Positions 14,363 to 23,811 of a stretch of DNA of 39,468 nucleotides are shown here, piece after piece (the first letter of the stretch is position 1; every line of letters begins with the position of its first letter). The notes beneath the pieces were generated by a model that was given only the letters and a program-made list of their open reading frames with translations, did not search any database and was not told where the DNA came from. The stretch spans positions 1 through 39,468 of the forward strand of contig JAADYX010000046.1 of NCBI GenBank assembly GCA_010092885.1. Direction: 5' to 3'. Source of the stretch: Chloroflexota bacterium. GTDB lineage: Bacteria > Chloroflexota > Anaerolineae > Aggregatilineales > UBA3940. Both the position numbers and the translations under genes were made by a program.

Positions 14363-15403
14363 ATGACAGAAGTTACGCAGACCAGCCAGCGCAAGGCCGA
14401 TCACATCCGCATCAATCTCGAGGAGGATGTGGACTTCCCCACTGTGACTACCGGCCTGGAAAACTACCGGTTTATCCACCAGGCAGTCCCCGAGCTCGAC
14501 CTGGAAGAAATCGATACCACGACCCATGTATTCGACATGGAAATCGCTGTGCCCCTGCTCATCTCTTCCATGACGGGTGGAACGCAGCGGGCACATGAGC
14601 TCAACCTGCGGCTGGCCGCAGCAGCCCAAAAACACGGGATGGCTATGGGACTTGGCTCGCAGCGTGCCATGATCGAGCAGCCGGACTCAGCACATACATT
14701 CGAAGTTCGTTCGGTGGCGCCCGATATCCCCCTCTTTGCCAATCTTGGGGCAGTGCAGCTGAACTATGGCTACGGTGTGGAGGAGTGTCAGGCTGCTGTG
14801 GAGATGGTCAGAGCAGATGCCCTCATCCTGCATCTGAATGTACTGCAGGAGGCCGTACAGCCCGAGGGCGACACACGCTGGGGTGGCCTGCTTGAGAAGA
14901 TCGCTGAGGTCACCGCCGCATTGGATGTGCCCGTCATCGCCAAAGAGGTCGGTTGGGGTATCTCCGGTGGGGCAGCCATGCGCCTTATCGATGCAGGTGT
15001 CGCCGCCATTGACGTGGCCGGTGCAGGTGGAACCTCGTGGAGCCAGGTGGAATACTACCGCGCGCCCTCAGCCTTCCATGCGCAGGTGGCCAAGGCCTTC
15101 GCCGATTGGGGCATCCCTACTGAAAAGTCGATCAGGATGGTTCGCCAGGAGGCACCGGAGAATTTCCATATATTTGCCAGCGGCGGTCTGCGCACCGGGA
15201 TCGATGTCGCCAAGTGTATCTCACTCGGAGCTGACCTCGGTGGCATGGCCGGACCATTTCTACGAGCCGCCGATCAGGGTGAGGATGCACTTGATGAGGC
15301 CATCCGTGTGATCATCGCACAGTTGAAGATCACCATGATGTGCACAGGCGTCGCCGACATCGCTGAGCTAAAGGAAACGCCGGTACTTCCGATCAACGTG
15401 TGA
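14363..15403 (+). CDS. fni: Type 2 isopentenyl-diphosphate delta-isomerase
   Basis: A 346-residue FMN-dependent enzyme that interconverts isopentenyl and dimethylallyl diphosphate in isoprenoid synthesis; it needs FMN, NADPH and Mg. The start [17 protein letters not shown] contains the QRKxDH signature of Idi-2, followed by [43 protein letters not shown], and the phosphate-binding [21 protein letters not shown]. The ATG at 14363 is chosen because the conserved sequence begins right after it; AGGGA lies 12 bases upstream. It diverges from acpP and faces hemW with only a 7-bp gap. Anaerolineae and many Firmicutes use this isomerase type. Identity secure. Confidence 0.96.
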   Translation: MTEVTQTSQRKADHIRINLEEDVDFPTVTTGLENYRFIHQAVPELDLEEIDTTTHVFDMEIAVPLLISSMTGGTQRAHELNLRLAAAAQKHGMAMGLGSQRAMIEQPDSAHTFEVRSVAPDIPLFANLGAVQLNYGYGVEECQAAVEMVRADALILHLNVLQEAVQPEGDTRWGGLLEKIAEVTAALDVPVIAKEVGWGISGGAAMRLIDAGVAAIDVAGAGGTSWSQVEYYRAPSAFHAQVAKAFADWGIPTEKSIRMVRQEAPENFHIFASGGLRTGIDVAKCISLGADLGGMAGPFLRAADQGEDALDEAIRVIIAQLKITMMCTGVADIAELKETPVLPINV

Positions 15404-15410
15404 GCCAGGG

Positions 15411-16580
15411 TCAACCGGTCACAAATGCGGAGAAGACCTGATTGCTGACAAGGTAGGTATGCTCCGCCAGATGGATACGCCCCGGGCTCAAAACGATCAG
15501 GCCTTGGGCTGCGAGCCGTTCAACCGTCTCCCCGAATACATCGCCTACCGACACACTGAAGCGCTGCTCAAATGCCGCCAGATCGAGACCATCACGCACC
15601 AGCCGCAGGCCGAGGAAGACCGTCTCGATCATGGCTGTGCGCCGGTCGATGGGTTCGCACTCCGCGAAGGCAGGTGAGCGGGGGAAGTCATCTGTCTTCC
15701 CCTGCATGATGCGCTCGATGTAGCGTGGCACCGAGCGCAGGGTGCTGTAACGTATGCCCGCTGCGTAGCCATGCGCGCCCGGTCCCATCCCCAGAAAGGG
15801 GCGGTTCAACCAGTAATGGATGTTGTGACGGCTCTCGTGGCCAGGGCGAGCGAAGCTGGCGATCTCATACTGTGCATACCCGGCTGCCGCAAGCCTGCCT
15901 CGCGCCAGCGCGTACATATCCGCGGCGAGGTCGTCATCCGGCGGTGCAATGCGGTGGTTGCGGATGGCACTACCCAACCATGTACCGCGCTCAACGATAA
16001 GCGAATAGAGGGACAGATGATCCGGCCTCCAGCCGAGAACCTCGTCCAGTGTGCTGGCCCAAGTATGCAGCGTTTGACCGGGCACCCCATAAATCAGATC
16101 GACGCTGGTGCTGTCAATACCGGCGTCCTTTGCCAGCTTCACTGCCCGTTCAGCCGCCAATGCATCATGCGTCCGGCGGAACAGGTCCAGGTCGTGGGCG
16201 GCAGTGCTCTGCACCCCGATGCTGATCCGGTTGACGCCCGCTGACCGGTATCCCTTGAGTTTCTCCCAGGTCAGATCATCGGGGTTGGCTTCCAGCGTGA
16301 TCTCGGCACCTGGCACCAGGGCATAATCCGTTCGGGCTGTTTCAATGAGAGCGTTGATCTGCTCGGGGCTCAAGAGCGAAGGCGTACCCCCACCAAAATA
16401 GAGAGTCTGTGCCTCCAGTGGATCGGGTGCGGCGGCTCGCACCAGTCTCATTTCCCGGCGCAGTGCGGTCACGAAATCCGGCATAAGGATGTCACGCCCG
16501 ACTATCACATTGAATGCACAGTACGAACAGCGAACCTTACAGAAGGGAATATGCAGGTAGAGCGCGATCTCAGCGGCCAT
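15411..16580 (-). CDS. hemW: Radical SAM family heme chaperone HemW
   Basis: A 389-residue radical SAM protein. The start AEIALYLHIPFCKVRCSYCAFN holds the CxxxCxxC motif that binds the 4Fe-4S cluster, followed by LYFGGGTPSLL, EANPDD, NRISIGVQS and DLIYGVPGQT. The C-terminal HemN-type domain includes GMGPGAHGY and FLGLRLVRDGLDL. HemW was long annotated as oxygen-independent coproporphyrinogen oxidase but lacks key residues for that reaction and acts in heme delivery to membrane enzymes. The cysteine pattern CxxxCxxC without a fourth Cys is the HemW type. It overlaps the end of glk by 11 bp and is the last gene of the five-gene minus-strand operon. Confidence 0.93.
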   Translation of the reverse strand: MAAEIALYLHIPFCKVRCSYCAFNVIVGRDILMPDFVTALRREMRLVRAAAPDPLEAQTLYFGGGTPSLLSPEQINALIETARTDYALVPGAEITLEANPDDLTWEKLKGYRSAGVNRISIGVQSTAAHDLDLFRRTHDALAAERAVKLAKDAGIDSTSVDLIYGVPGQTLHTWASTLDEVLGWRPDHLSLYSLIVERGTWLGSAIRNHRIAPPDDDLAADMYALARGRLAAAGYAQYEIASFARPGHESRHNIHYWLNRPFLGMGPGAHGYAAGIRYSTLRSVPRYIERIMQGKTDDFPRSPAFAECEPIDRRTAMIETVFLGLRLVRDGLDLAAFEQRFSVSVGDVFGETVERLAAQGLIVLSPGRIHLAEHTYLVSNQVFSAFVTG

Positions 16581-17553
16581 CGATGACGTGCTTGGCAGCC
16601 CCCAGCAGCGCCGCGCGTGGATTCATGACCACGGCGACGGGCACCGCCTGCAGCAGATCGTTGAAGCGACCCTTGTTCAAGAAGGTGCTCATAAAGCCGT
16701 GTTCCAAAGCAGGTAGGATGCGGGGCGGAATCCCACCTGCCAGGTAGACACCGCCGGTCGAGAGCACCTTGAGGGCCAGGTTAGACGCTTCCGCCCCCAG
16801 GATCGAGACAAACATCGTCATCGTCTCAAGGGCCAACGGCACCGGCTGCTCATGCTCAAAGGCCGCATTGGCGATGACGGGAGTCCGGTCTTCCACACGA
16901 GCGAGTTCATCGGCCAGCCAGTCGGGTTCGTGCTCGTGGCCCTCGTCACGCAGGAACTCGTAGATATTGGGAATACCCATGCCAGAGCATACCCGCTCAT
17001 AACTCACGTGCCCGATGCGTTCCATCAGATAGAAGAGCAGTTCGGCCTGAGTCCGGTTGAGTGGCGCAAAATCCGCGTGTCCCCCCTCAGATGGATGTGC
17101 ATCATAGGTCGTGCCATTCCACGTCAGGAAGGCCTCACCCAAGCCGGTGCCCGGCGCAATCACAGCGATGGTGCCTTCCGGCTCGGGGCTGCCGGCGTTT
17201 AAGATGCGCTTTTCATCCTCATTGAGGGCCAGTACACCGTACGCGGTTGCCTCCAGATCATTGAGGAGCCTGACATGCTCTATGCTTAGTTCCTCGCCCA
17301 ATGCGGACTCCGTCATGATCCACGGCAGGTTGGTGATCTTCGCGCGCCCGCCGATAACCGGCCCGGCAACTCCGAATGTCGCCCGTGTGCAGACTGCACC
17401 GGTCTCCTCGGTGAACTCGTGAATGATCGCCTCCAGGCTGGGATAGTCAGCACTGGGATAGGTTTTCTCCGCAGTAGGATTATGCGGGTCGCTTCCATCG
17501 GCTAGAATCGCCAGCCGTGTTTTGGTCGCGCCGATGTCACCGGCAAGCAGCAT
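16570..17553 (-). CDS. glk: Glucokinase, Glk family
   Basis: A 327-residue cytoplasmic kinase that makes glucose-6-phosphate from glucose and ATP. It is of the E. coli Glk type (not ROK): N-terminal phosphate loop LLAGDIGATKTRLAIL, GVAGPVIGGRAKITNLPW, LLNDLEATAYGV with the catalytic Asp, IAPGTGLGEAFL, and the substrate loop HPSEGGHADFAP. AGAGGA stands about 7 bases before the ATG. It is 15 bp downstream of the amidohydrolase gene and overlaps hemW. The operon mix looks like housekeeping genes that share a promoter rather than one pathway. Confidence 0.95.
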   Translation of the reverse strand: MLLAGDIGATKTRLAILADGSDPHNPTAEKTYPSADYPSLEAIIHEFTEETGAVCTRATFGVAGPVIGGRAKITNLPWIMTESALGEELSIEHVRLLNDLEATAYGVLALNEDEKRILNAGSPEPEGTIAVIAPGTGLGEAFLTWNGTTYDAHPSEGGHADFAPLNRTQAELLFYLMERIGHVSYERVCSGMGIPNIYEFLRDEGHEHEPDWLADELARVEDRTPVIANAAFEHEQPVPLALETMTMFVSILGAEASNLALKVLSTGGVYLAGGIPPRILPALEHGFMSTFLNKGRFNDLLQAVPVAVVMNPRAALLGAAKHVIDGR

Positions 17554-17568
17554 CTTGCTTCCTCTCGA

Positions 17569-19167
17569 TTAGAATGCGCGGTACACCCACTCACCCCCGA
17601 CCATGGTGCCAAGCACCTCGATGTCGCCGAGGGTCATAGGATCAACCTGTGTCAGATCGTCGCCCAGCACCACCAGGTCAGCCAGGTAGCCCGGTGCCAG
17701 CCGCCCTAACCGGTCTTCCATACCTGCCGCGTACGCCGGACCTATGGTGAAGCCGTGCAGGGCCTCGCTCAGGCTCAGCCGCCCGTTCTCACCAGAACGC
17801 CACCCCTCCGGGCCGGGTGAGCCATCCGGGCGGCGGCGCGTGACAGCCGCCTGAATGTTGGGCAGCGGCTCAATCGGCTCGATGGGTGCATCACTGCCCA
17901 GAGCCAGCATCGCCCCGGCATCAAGCTGCCAGCGCCAGTGATAGGCATAAGCGGCACGCTCACCCCACAGGCGATCGGCTGCCTCCATGTCGGATGTAGC
18001 GTGGTTCGGCTGCATGGAGGCGATGATCCCCATCTCACCCAGACGGTACCGGTCGTCCGGATGGATCACCTGCACATGCTCAATACGATGACGCATGGCA
18101 GCCGGGGAAACACCACGCTCCGCCTCCTCACGGCGAACGATTTCATAGGCATTGAGCACCTCGTGGACAGCCTTATCCCCTATCGCATGGATGGTCGAAG
18201 GCAGTCCGGCTGCACTGGCCCGGCTGACGTTGTACGTCATTTCCTCTGGATCGGTCACACAGATGCCCACGTTGTCAGGTTCACCCTCGTAGGGTGCGAT
18301 CATCCAGGCTGTCTTGGCACCCAGGGCCCCATCGGCAAACGTCTTGACCGCGCCGATCCGCAGATAGTCGTCGCCGAAGCCCCAGCGCAACCCGACCTCG
18401 ATAGCGTGATCAAGCTTGTGCACCGGGATGTTCTTCACGATGCGCAGTGTCAGGTCACTGTTGTGGTGCAGATGCTGGTACGCGCGAAATGCCAGCGCGC
18501 CATCGAAGTCATGGATGCCGGTCAGGCCACCTTGATGAGCGCGCTCAACAGCAGTCTTGACGCGGGCTGCCAGCTCCTCCACAGTCGGGCTGGGGATAAG
18601 ATCAGCAACCAGCTCCATAGCGGTCTCAAACAGCACCCCAGTCGGCTGCCCGCTGGCATCGCGCCCGATCTGGCCACCGGGCGGGTCGGGAGTCTCAGCC
18701 GTGATTCCTGCGCGGCGCAGCGCTGCACTGTTGACCCCTGCCGCATGCCCCGAATGTGCGATCAGATAGACGGGCCGGTCCGCAATACGCGCATCAAGTT
18801 GGGCTGCTGTGGGGAAGGCTGTGTTTTCCCACTCACTCTGCCCCCAGCCGCGTCCGCGAAGCCATTCCTCGTCCGATTCAGCAGCACGCTTTGCAGCCCG
18901 TTCGACACATTCTTCCGCTGAACGGGCACCCTTAAGGTTGACTTCCTGCAAAAATGAGGCGTACCAGGAGAGATGCACATGCGCATCCGTCAGCCCGGGG
19001 ATAACCGTCCGTCCGCCCAGATCAAGACGGTCTACACCGGGGATCGCCTCATCGGCATCCAGCAAAGCGAGCACACGCCCCGCCCGGATTAGGAGCCCGA
19101 CAGCCCGCGGCTGCGCGTCATACTGGGTGATAATGTGGGCATTGGTCAGGTGAAGGTCAGGCTGCAT
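17569..19167 (-). CDS. Amidohydrolase, YtcJ-like
   Basis: A 532-residue cytoplasmic metal-dependent hydrolase of the amidohydrolase superfamily. Metal ligands are visible as HxH in DAHVHLSW near residue 63, later [20 protein letters not shown], and the Asp of [15 protein letters not shown]. The N-terminal and C-terminal parts form the usual small beta-sandwich ([10 protein letters not shown] at the start, [12 protein letters not shown] near the end). YtcJ-like proteins hydrolyse N-acyl or amide compounds, but substrates are mostly unknown. GGAG lies 7 bases before the ATG. It is 3 bp after the MOSC gene and 15 bp before glk in the same operon. Confidence 0.92.
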   Translation of the reverse strand: MQPDLHLTNAHIITQYDAQPRAVGLLIRAGRVLALLDADEAIPGVDRLDLGGRTVIPGLTDAHVHLSWYASFLQEVNLKGARSAEECVERAAKRAAESDEEWLRGRGWGQSEWENTAFPTAAQLDARIADRPVYLIAHSGHAAGVNSAALRRAGITAETPDPPGGQIGRDASGQPTGVLFETAMELVADLIPSPTVEELAARVKTAVERAHQGGLTGIHDFDGALAFRAYQHLHHNSDLTLRIVKNIPVHKLDHAIEVGLRWGFGDDYLRIGAVKTFADGALGAKTAWMIAPYEGEPDNVGICVTDPEEMTYNVSRASAAGLPSTIHAIGDKAVHEVLNAYEIVRREEAERGVSPAAMRHRIEHVQVIHPDDRYRLGEMGIIASMQPNHATSDMEAADRLWGERAAYAYHWRWQLDAGAMLALGSDAPIEPIEPLPNIQAAVTRRRPDGSPGPEGWRSGENGRLSLSEALHGFTIGPAYAAGMEDRLGRLAPGYLADLVVLGDDLTQVDPMTLGDIEVLGTMVGGEWVYRAF

Positions 19168-19170
19168 GGC

Positions 19171-19749
19171 TCACTCCGCCAGGTAAACACGGTCGCCCGT
19201 ATGGATGGTTCCGCCGGTGGCTTGCGCCTGCGCATAGAAGCCCCGCCGCCAGTTAAGGAGGAACTGCAGCGCGTCCTTCAGGTCGCCTTCGTGCAGATTG
19301 CGCCCCGCAGCATACTGGCTGAATTCAGCACAGGGTTGGATGGCACGCACGCCGCCCAGCCGAATCTGCTCGCCGGTTTGCCCACTCTCAATGATCAGAT
19401 CGTTGAGTTCCTCCGCGAGGTAGGCCTCATCCGTCTCAACAATCAGGCTTTCGCCGGCGATACCATCCGCAAGCGGCCTGCCGAAGTACTCGCGCATCTG
19501 GTCATAATGCCTGGTGAATCCTATCGAGATACTGTTGTCGCCCCGATAGCGCGAGCGCGGGTGGGATTCATTGTGTACATCCAGCAGTTCAACCCCTTCT
19601 ATCGTGATGCCTACCAGCCCAGTCGACGTCACGCGGACAGCCTGCACAACCGTTAACGGAGCCGGATCGTAGATGCGGCTGCTGCCATTCTTGTCTTTGA
19701 GCGGATTCTGCTGGATCTGGACCCGCACAATTGTTCCGATCTGTTTCAT
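19171..19749 (-). CDS. MOSC domain protein
   Basis: A 192-residue protein with the MOSC (molybdenum cofactor sulfurase C-terminal) domain. The beta-rich fold begins GTIVRVQIQQNPLKD, includes GDNSISIGFTRHYDQ, and carries the conserved Cys in IQPCAEFS that in related proteins binds sulfide or the cofactor. MOSC proteins such as YiiM and mARC handle molybdenum cofactor-linked reductions. ATG at 19749 has AGAGG 6 bases upstream and is preferred; ATG at 19755 overlaps the flavin reductase stop by 4 bp but has no spacing to that motif. A flavin reductase gene directly upstream fits a redox partner role, which is inference. Confidence 0.85.
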   Translation of the reverse strand: MKQIGTIVRVQIQQNPLKDKNGSSRIYDPAPLTVVQAVRVTSTGLVGITIEGVELLDVHNESHPRSRYRGDNSISIGFTRHYDQMREYFGRPLADGIAGESLIVETDEAYLAEELNDLIIESGQTGEQIRLGGVRAIQPCAEFSQYAAGRNLHEGDLKDALQFLLNWRRGFYAQAQATGGTIHTGDRVYLAE

Positions 19750-19751
19750 GA

Positions 19752-20252
19752 TCATCCTCTACTCACCGGGGTGACAGTCACCCACTGCCGGTCAAAATAG
19801 GCCAACGGCATGCCATCACTGACGTGCGCGGCAAGCACCTCGCCTATGAATACGACGTGGTCACCCGCGTCGATCTTATTGTAAAGCTGACAGTCCACCC
19901 AGCCGAGAACACCCGGGAGAACAGGTGCCCCTGTTTCTGCAGTTTCTACAGCGATCTCGGCAAAGCGATCGTCGTCTCGGTTAGGGATCATGCCTGCGAA
20001 GAGTTGGCCCCACTCCAGCTGGTCACGCTTGAGAAAGTTCACCGCGAATACACCACACGCCTCGATGCAGTCCAGCGTGAACAGCCCCTTGCCTATGCAG
20101 ATCAACACAAGCGGAGGCTCCAGGCTGACACTGCTGAACGCGGTGGCCGTCACCCCGATTGGGATCTCGTTCTCATGCAGAGTAGTCACCACGGTCACCC
20201 CAGCAGTGAAGCGCGCCATCGCGGCTTTGAAAGTTTCGCTGTCAACGGGCAT
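19752..20252 (-). CDS. Flavin reductase family protein
   Basis: A 166-residue FMN-binding split-barrel protein. MARFTAGVTVVTT at residues 11-23, GVTATAFSSVSLEPPLVLICI at 33-53 and FAVNFLKRDQ at 68-77 are the hallmark flavin-contact segments of the FlaRed/HpaC family. Such enzymes use NAD(P)H to reduce free flavin for a partner oxygenase. No oxygenase gene is beside it; the MOSC protein encoded next is a candidate partner. First gene of the operon running down to hemW. A 14-bp perfect palindrome lies 24 bp upstream of the start, between it and a TATACT box. Confidence 0.92.
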   Translation of the reverse strand: MPVDSETFKAAMARFTAGVTVVTTLHENEIPIGVTATAFSSVSLEPPLVLICIGKGLFTLDCIEACGVFAVNFLKRDQLEWGQLFAGMIPNRDDDRFAEIAVETAETGAPVLPGVLGWVDCQLYNKIDAGDHVVFIGEVLAAHVSDGMPLAYFDRQWVTVTPVSRG

Positions 20253-20275
20253 ATGCTGCTATCCATCTGGTTGGG

Positions 20276-20292
20276 ACTCTGCGCAGAGTATA
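20276..20292 (-). promoter_or_regulatory. Palindrome and -10 box before the flavin reductase operon
   Basis: ACTCTGCGCAGAGT (20276-20289) is a perfect 14-bp palindrome in the 48-bp spacer. It overlaps a minus-strand -10 box TATACT (20287-20292), so a bound protein would cover the transcription start. No convincing -35 is visible. An operator for a repressor is the simplest reading. Confidence 0.4.
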
Positions 20293-20300
20293 ACAGTGCA

Positions 20301-21083
20301 TCAGGCGGGACGCAGCCGGTAGACTTCGCTCCACCGGGTCCGCTGGGCGCGGGTCCACATCCTGAACCCGAGCAGCCACTCCCCGGCCAGCACATCGACC
20401 ATTTCACCGAACAACGCCGGGCCCTGCATGCCACTCAGGTGCAAAGCATGGCCGCGGACACGCGCCAATCCGGTGAGTGTGCCGCCAGCGACAGCATCGG
20501 GCGCCCAGGTTTCCAGCTCCAGCGAGAACATGCGGGATTCATCCACGAATTCATCGAGCTTCAGGCCGTTGTAGCGCCGTTCAATATGCCGGATTTCACC
20601 ATCCCCATCACGAAACGTGCCCTGCCACGCAGCTGCCACCACACCCGGCCAACTTGGCCCGGAGAAGGCCGGCGGGCCGTTATGCGAAGGAACTGCCACC
20701 CCCACTGACGTGGCGACAACATCACGCCCAACGTAATAGTCCAACACGGCGACCCGGCATGCTGGCTCCGGCGAAAACAGCGTCCCCCGCGTGACAAGGC
20801 CTGCCCGCGGCCACAACCCCTGTATGCGGCTGGCCCACGGTGTGATCTGCTTGATGTTCCCCACGAAGTCATGCCCCGTCAGATGGCTGCCCTGCACCCG
20901 GTGACGGCGTGTCCCCGTCAGTTCGTACAGCGGATGGCTCTGGGGCAGCGGGTCAACCTGCTGCGTGATCGCTTCGTCGTCGAACGTGTGTACCATGCAC
21001 AGAGCCTCCAGCGAACGACCGTCCGGTGTGTGCAGTATTTCCGTCGACTGCCATTCACCTGTGGCTGGCATCAGATAAAACAT
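20301..21083 (-). CDS. Hypothetical protein, 260 residues
   Basis: I do not recognise this protein. It has no signal peptide, membrane helix or known catalytic motif. The sequence is rich in Trp, Gly and Arg, with beta-strand-like runs: VQGSHLTGHDFVGNIKQITPW, RVAVLDYYVGRDVVATSVGVAVPS, FSLELETWAPDAV and LLGFRMWTRAQR. This suggests a beta-barrel or lipocalin-like fold. Two similar aromatic endings (GTFRDGDGEIRHIERRYNG and GEWLLGFRMWTR) may reflect an internal repeat. ATG at 21083 has GGGAGG 6 bases upstream; it begins inside the 3' end of the GT39-like gene (29-bp overlap), so it is the last gene of that operon. Confidence 0.7.
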   Translation of the reverse strand: MFYLMPATGEWQSTEILHTPDGRSLEALCMVHTFDDEAITQQVDPLPQSHPLYELTGTRRHRVQGSHLTGHDFVGNIKQITPWASRIQGLWPRAGLVTRGTLFSPEPACRVAVLDYYVGRDVVATSVGVAVPSHNGPPAFSGPSWPGVVAAAWQGTFRDGDGEIRHIERRYNGLKLDEFVDESRMFSLELETWAPDAVAGGTLTGLARVRGHALHLSGMQGPALFGEMVDVLAGEWLLGFRMWTRAQRTRWSEVYRLRPA

Positions 21084-22935
21084 CGGTTCCCTCCCTGATT
21101 TGCACGGTGCCTACCCGTATGTGATCCTGTCCTCCGGTGAGTGGCACCCGTTGTAACGTATCGCGGTCGTACAGCCCGATCCACAGCTCGTATTCACCCA
21201 CCGGCAGATCTACCGGAAGCAGCAGTGCAGCCGGATCGGTGACCACCTCGCCCGGCACCCATGAATACGTTGGGCTGGTTCCCATTACCGGCTCCCGGTC
21301 AACCTGAGCGGCCAGGCGACCATCTGGCGTCATCAGATGCAGAAAGCGCACCAGACGCGCATCCACCGGATCGTCCGTTTGCCATTGCAGCCGCAGCCCG
21401 AGCACATCGCCGGGCTGCGCGCTGGTATCCACGGAGGGGGCCAGCACGCTGATCCCGTTGGCAAAGGCGTATTCTTCAATCTGATCAGTATGCAGGGTGT
21501 CGGTGTACAGCGCGAGGTGCCCGATCCCGAACGGCTGTGCATATGCCAAAGCCGCCTCCCCGCGCAGTGATTGAAGTGTATTGGTCGGCGTCACCAACGG
21601 GTTCACGTTGTAGTCGATCTGCCAGATCCGGTCGTAGCCTGCCAGGTAACCTGCCAGCTCAGCATCAATGGTCTCGTCAGCAAAGAAGCCAAGCACCCAA
21701 TCAGGCTGCACGTCTGAGTAAGCAGCCATGTAGCCCGGCATCCACGGCAGGCTCATGATCACCAGATCGTCGGGGTCGGCGTACGTGCTCAGGGTTTCGT
21801 AGAGAGAGGGCCAGTCCGGATCCTCAGGGAAGCGCGGCGGCTGCTGGTACACAGCACCGGCCAACCAGAGGTTGAGTCCTGCCAGCACCACTTCACCCGC
21901 CGGGATTCGAGGTGGTTCTATGCGCGACAATCCGGCAGCCGCGAGGATCAACAGGGCAGGCTGCGTATACAACAGAAACCGTGGGAAGAACCACGGAAAG
22001 GACAGATGGAAGAAGAACCCCAGAATCAGCGGCAGAACCAACCACACGCCCCATATCCAGCGCCACCTGTTGTGCCCGGTGAACAAGCCCACCAGCGCCA
22101 AAACGCCCAGCGCTGTGGTGGCAGCGACCGCCAGCAGGCCTTCTGCACTGACCCCACCCGCGAAGGTCAGCAGAAAGCGCCACAGGAAAGCAGCCGGGCC
22201 GTATACAATCTGCTCGGCAGATGTGGCTGACAATCCATCAGAGGTGCCGCCAAGCGTCGCGAGCACAAAGGGCAGCAGCACCAATCCTCCGATGGCCTGC
22301 GCAGCTCCCCACCGGGTCCAATGCGCGATCGTCCGGGTAAGCGGTTTACCGATACTCCATATAGCTGCGATCAGATTCTCAACCACCAGCGCGAAAATCG
22401 CCAGGTAGTTGGCACCTAACGCAAGTGTGACGGTCAGTGCGAAACCGGCGTAAACCGGCCAACGCGCGGGGGAGGCTTCCGCATCGATGAGCGGCGCATG
22501 AATCCGCCACCACAGCAGCAGACCGATTAACAGGGCTGCCGCCTCAAACATGTAGCCCTTGACCTCCTGTGCATAATAGATCTGCATCGGGGCGAAGACA
22601 GCCAGCAGCAGCGCGATCAAGGCCGTTCGACCGCCAAATCCTAAGCGAGCCAGCGCGGTGAGAGCTGCTAACACCAGCACACCGGCATATACGTTCAGCA
22701 GACGTGTGGTGAACACATTCGTCCCGGCCATGACCGTCAGAGCACCAACCGCCCAACGGTAGACGGGCGGATTGACATCTTCAGTTTGCACGGCGAAGTC
22801 AGCGTTGGCGGCAGGCGCCAGCCGCGAAAAGGTCAGCGTCAGGCCCTCGTCCCACCAAAGCGGACGGGCATCCAGTGCGTAAAGCCGTGCACCGAACCCT
22901 ACCAGCAGCAGGAGCAGAACCGCCAGACGCCTCAC
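21055..22935 (-). CDS. GT39/ArnT-like membrane glycosyltransferase
   Basis: A 626-residue polytopic protein. The first helix is followed by LDARPLWWDEGLTLTFSRL, the periplasmic Asp-Glu loop that marks the protein O-mannosyltransferase/ArnT family (GT-C fold), and then DVNPPVYRWAVGAL. About ten or more helices cover residues 1-350. The last third (about 360-626) is a soluble outer domain with beta-rich segments such as YELWIGLYDRDTLQRVPL. Such enzymes transfer a sugar from a polyprenyl-phosphate sugar to an acceptor outside the membrane. The start is GTG overlapping the GT2 stop by 4 bp; GT2 proteins of this kind make the polyprenyl-phosphate sugar, so the pair is coherent. Confidence 0.85.
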   Translation of the reverse strand: MRRLAVLLLLLVGFGARLYALDARPLWWDEGLTLTFSRLAPAANADFAVQTEDVNPPVYRWAVGALTVMAGTNVFTTRLLNVYAGVLVLAALTALARLGFGGRTALIALLLAVFAPMQIYYAQEVKGYMFEAAALLIGLLLWWRIHAPLIDAEASPARWPVYAGFALTVTLALGANYLAIFALVVENLIAAIWSIGKPLTRTIAHWTRWGAAQAIGGLVLLPFVLATLGGTSDGLSATSAEQIVYGPAAFLWRFLLTFAGGVSAEGLLAVAATTALGVLALVGLFTGHNRWRWIWGVWLVLPLILGFFFHLSFPWFFPRFLLYTQPALLILAAAGLSRIEPPRIPAGEVVLAGLNLWLAGAVYQQPPRFPEDPDWPSLYETLSTYADPDDLVIMSLPWMPGYMAAYSDVQPDWVLGFFADETIDAELAGYLAGYDRIWQIDYNVNPLVTPTNTLQSLRGEAALAYAQPFGIGHLALYTDTLHTDQIEEYAFANGISVLAPSVDTSAQPGDVLGLRLQWQTDDPVDARLVRFLHLMTPDGRLAAQVDREPVMGTSPTYSWVPGEVVTDPAALLLPVDLPVGEYELWIGLYDRDTLQRVPLTGGQDHIRVGTVQIREGTDVLSDASHR

Positions 22936-23732
22936 AGAGGGCGTCCCTCCGGATCGAAGATGGAAAAGCGGGCAAGGCCCATTTTCTGCAGGCGGTAGGC
23001 CACCGAGGTCCCCAGGACCCCGAACCCGTACTTCACGCTCCGCCGGAAGTTGATCGAGGAGGCCTCCGGCATATAGCGGGTCGGGCAGGAGATCTCACCC
23101 ACACGGAACCCGAAGAAAATGCCCTGCGCGATCATCTGGTTGTCGTAGACGAAATCATCCGAGTTCTCCCGCAGTGGCAGGCTTTGCAGCACTTCCCGGG
23201 TGAAAGCCCGGTAGCCGGTATGGTACTCGGAGAGTTTGGCCCCAAGCAGGAAGTTCTGCACAAGCGTCAAAAAGCGGTTCGCGATGTACTTGTACACGGG
23301 CATGCCACCGGAGAGCGGCGACTTAGAGCCAAGAATGCGTGATCCGAGCACGATGTCATATTCGCCCGATGCAATCATCCACGCCATGGCGCCACACAGC
23401 CGCGGCGAGTACTGGTAGTCCGGGTGCACCATCACGACGATATCGGCTTCCACATTAAGGGCGGTCGTGTAGCAAGTTTTTTGGTTGCCGCCGTACCCAA
23501 GATTCTCCTCGTGCCGGATTACATGCTGAATGCCAAGCTCCTCAGCGAGAGCCACTGTCTCATCCTGGCTGGCATCGTCAACAAGGATCACCTCATCCAC
23601 GATGTCATGCGGCAGATCGTTGTATGTCTTCAGCAGCGTCTGTTCAGCATTGTAGGCAGGCATTACAACGACGAGGCGTTTGCCGTTGATCACGATGTGC
23701 TTTCCCTTCTGATGGCGGCTCGTGATACGCAT
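22932..23732 (-). CDS. Glycosyltransferase family 2, polyprenyl-phosphate sugar synthase type
   Basis: A protein of about 266 residues of the DPM1/dolichol-phosphate-glucose synthase type. GT-A motifs: VVVMPAYNAEQTL, EVILVDDASQDETVALAEELG, HEENLGYGGNQKTCY, and the DxD-like VMVHPDYQYSP. SEYHTGYRAFTREVL and the positively charged tail are typical of the membrane-bound DPG/DPM synthases, which load a hexose onto a polyprenyl phosphate. ATG at 23732 has AGGA 8 bases upstream; GTG at 23693 (AGAAGGG upstream) is another possible start, since family homology begins only after it. It overlaps the GT39-like gene by 4 bp. Confidence 0.88.
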   Translation of the reverse strand: MRITSRHQKGKHIVINGKRLVVVMPAYNAEQTLLKTYNDLPHDIVDEVILVDDASQDETVALAEELGIQHVIRHEENLGYGGNQKTCYTTALNVEADIVVMVHPDYQYSPRLCGAMAWMIASGEYDIVLGSRILGSKSPLSGGMPVYKYIANRFLTLVQNFLLGAKLSEYHTGYRAFTREVLQSLPLRENSDDFVYDNQMIAQGIFFGFRVGEISCPTRYMPEASSINFRRSVKYGFGVLGTSVAYRLQKMGLARFSIFDPEGRPL

Positions 23733-23811
23733 ATTTACAACGTCCTGAGGCTGCTGGCAACAATCAAGCAGCACTTGCCGCACCCGATCCGCCGTGATAG
23801 ATTACCGGCAT

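Noticed and set aside
17938-18921. 327-codon open frame on the plus strand
   Set aside because: Lies wholly antisense to the amidohydrolase gene, which has clear metal-ligand motifs; the composition looks like the complement of a high-GC gene.
19824-20708. 294-codon open frame on the plus strand
   Set aside because: Antisense to flavin reductase and the 260-residue gene; it also runs through the palindrome and promoter between them.
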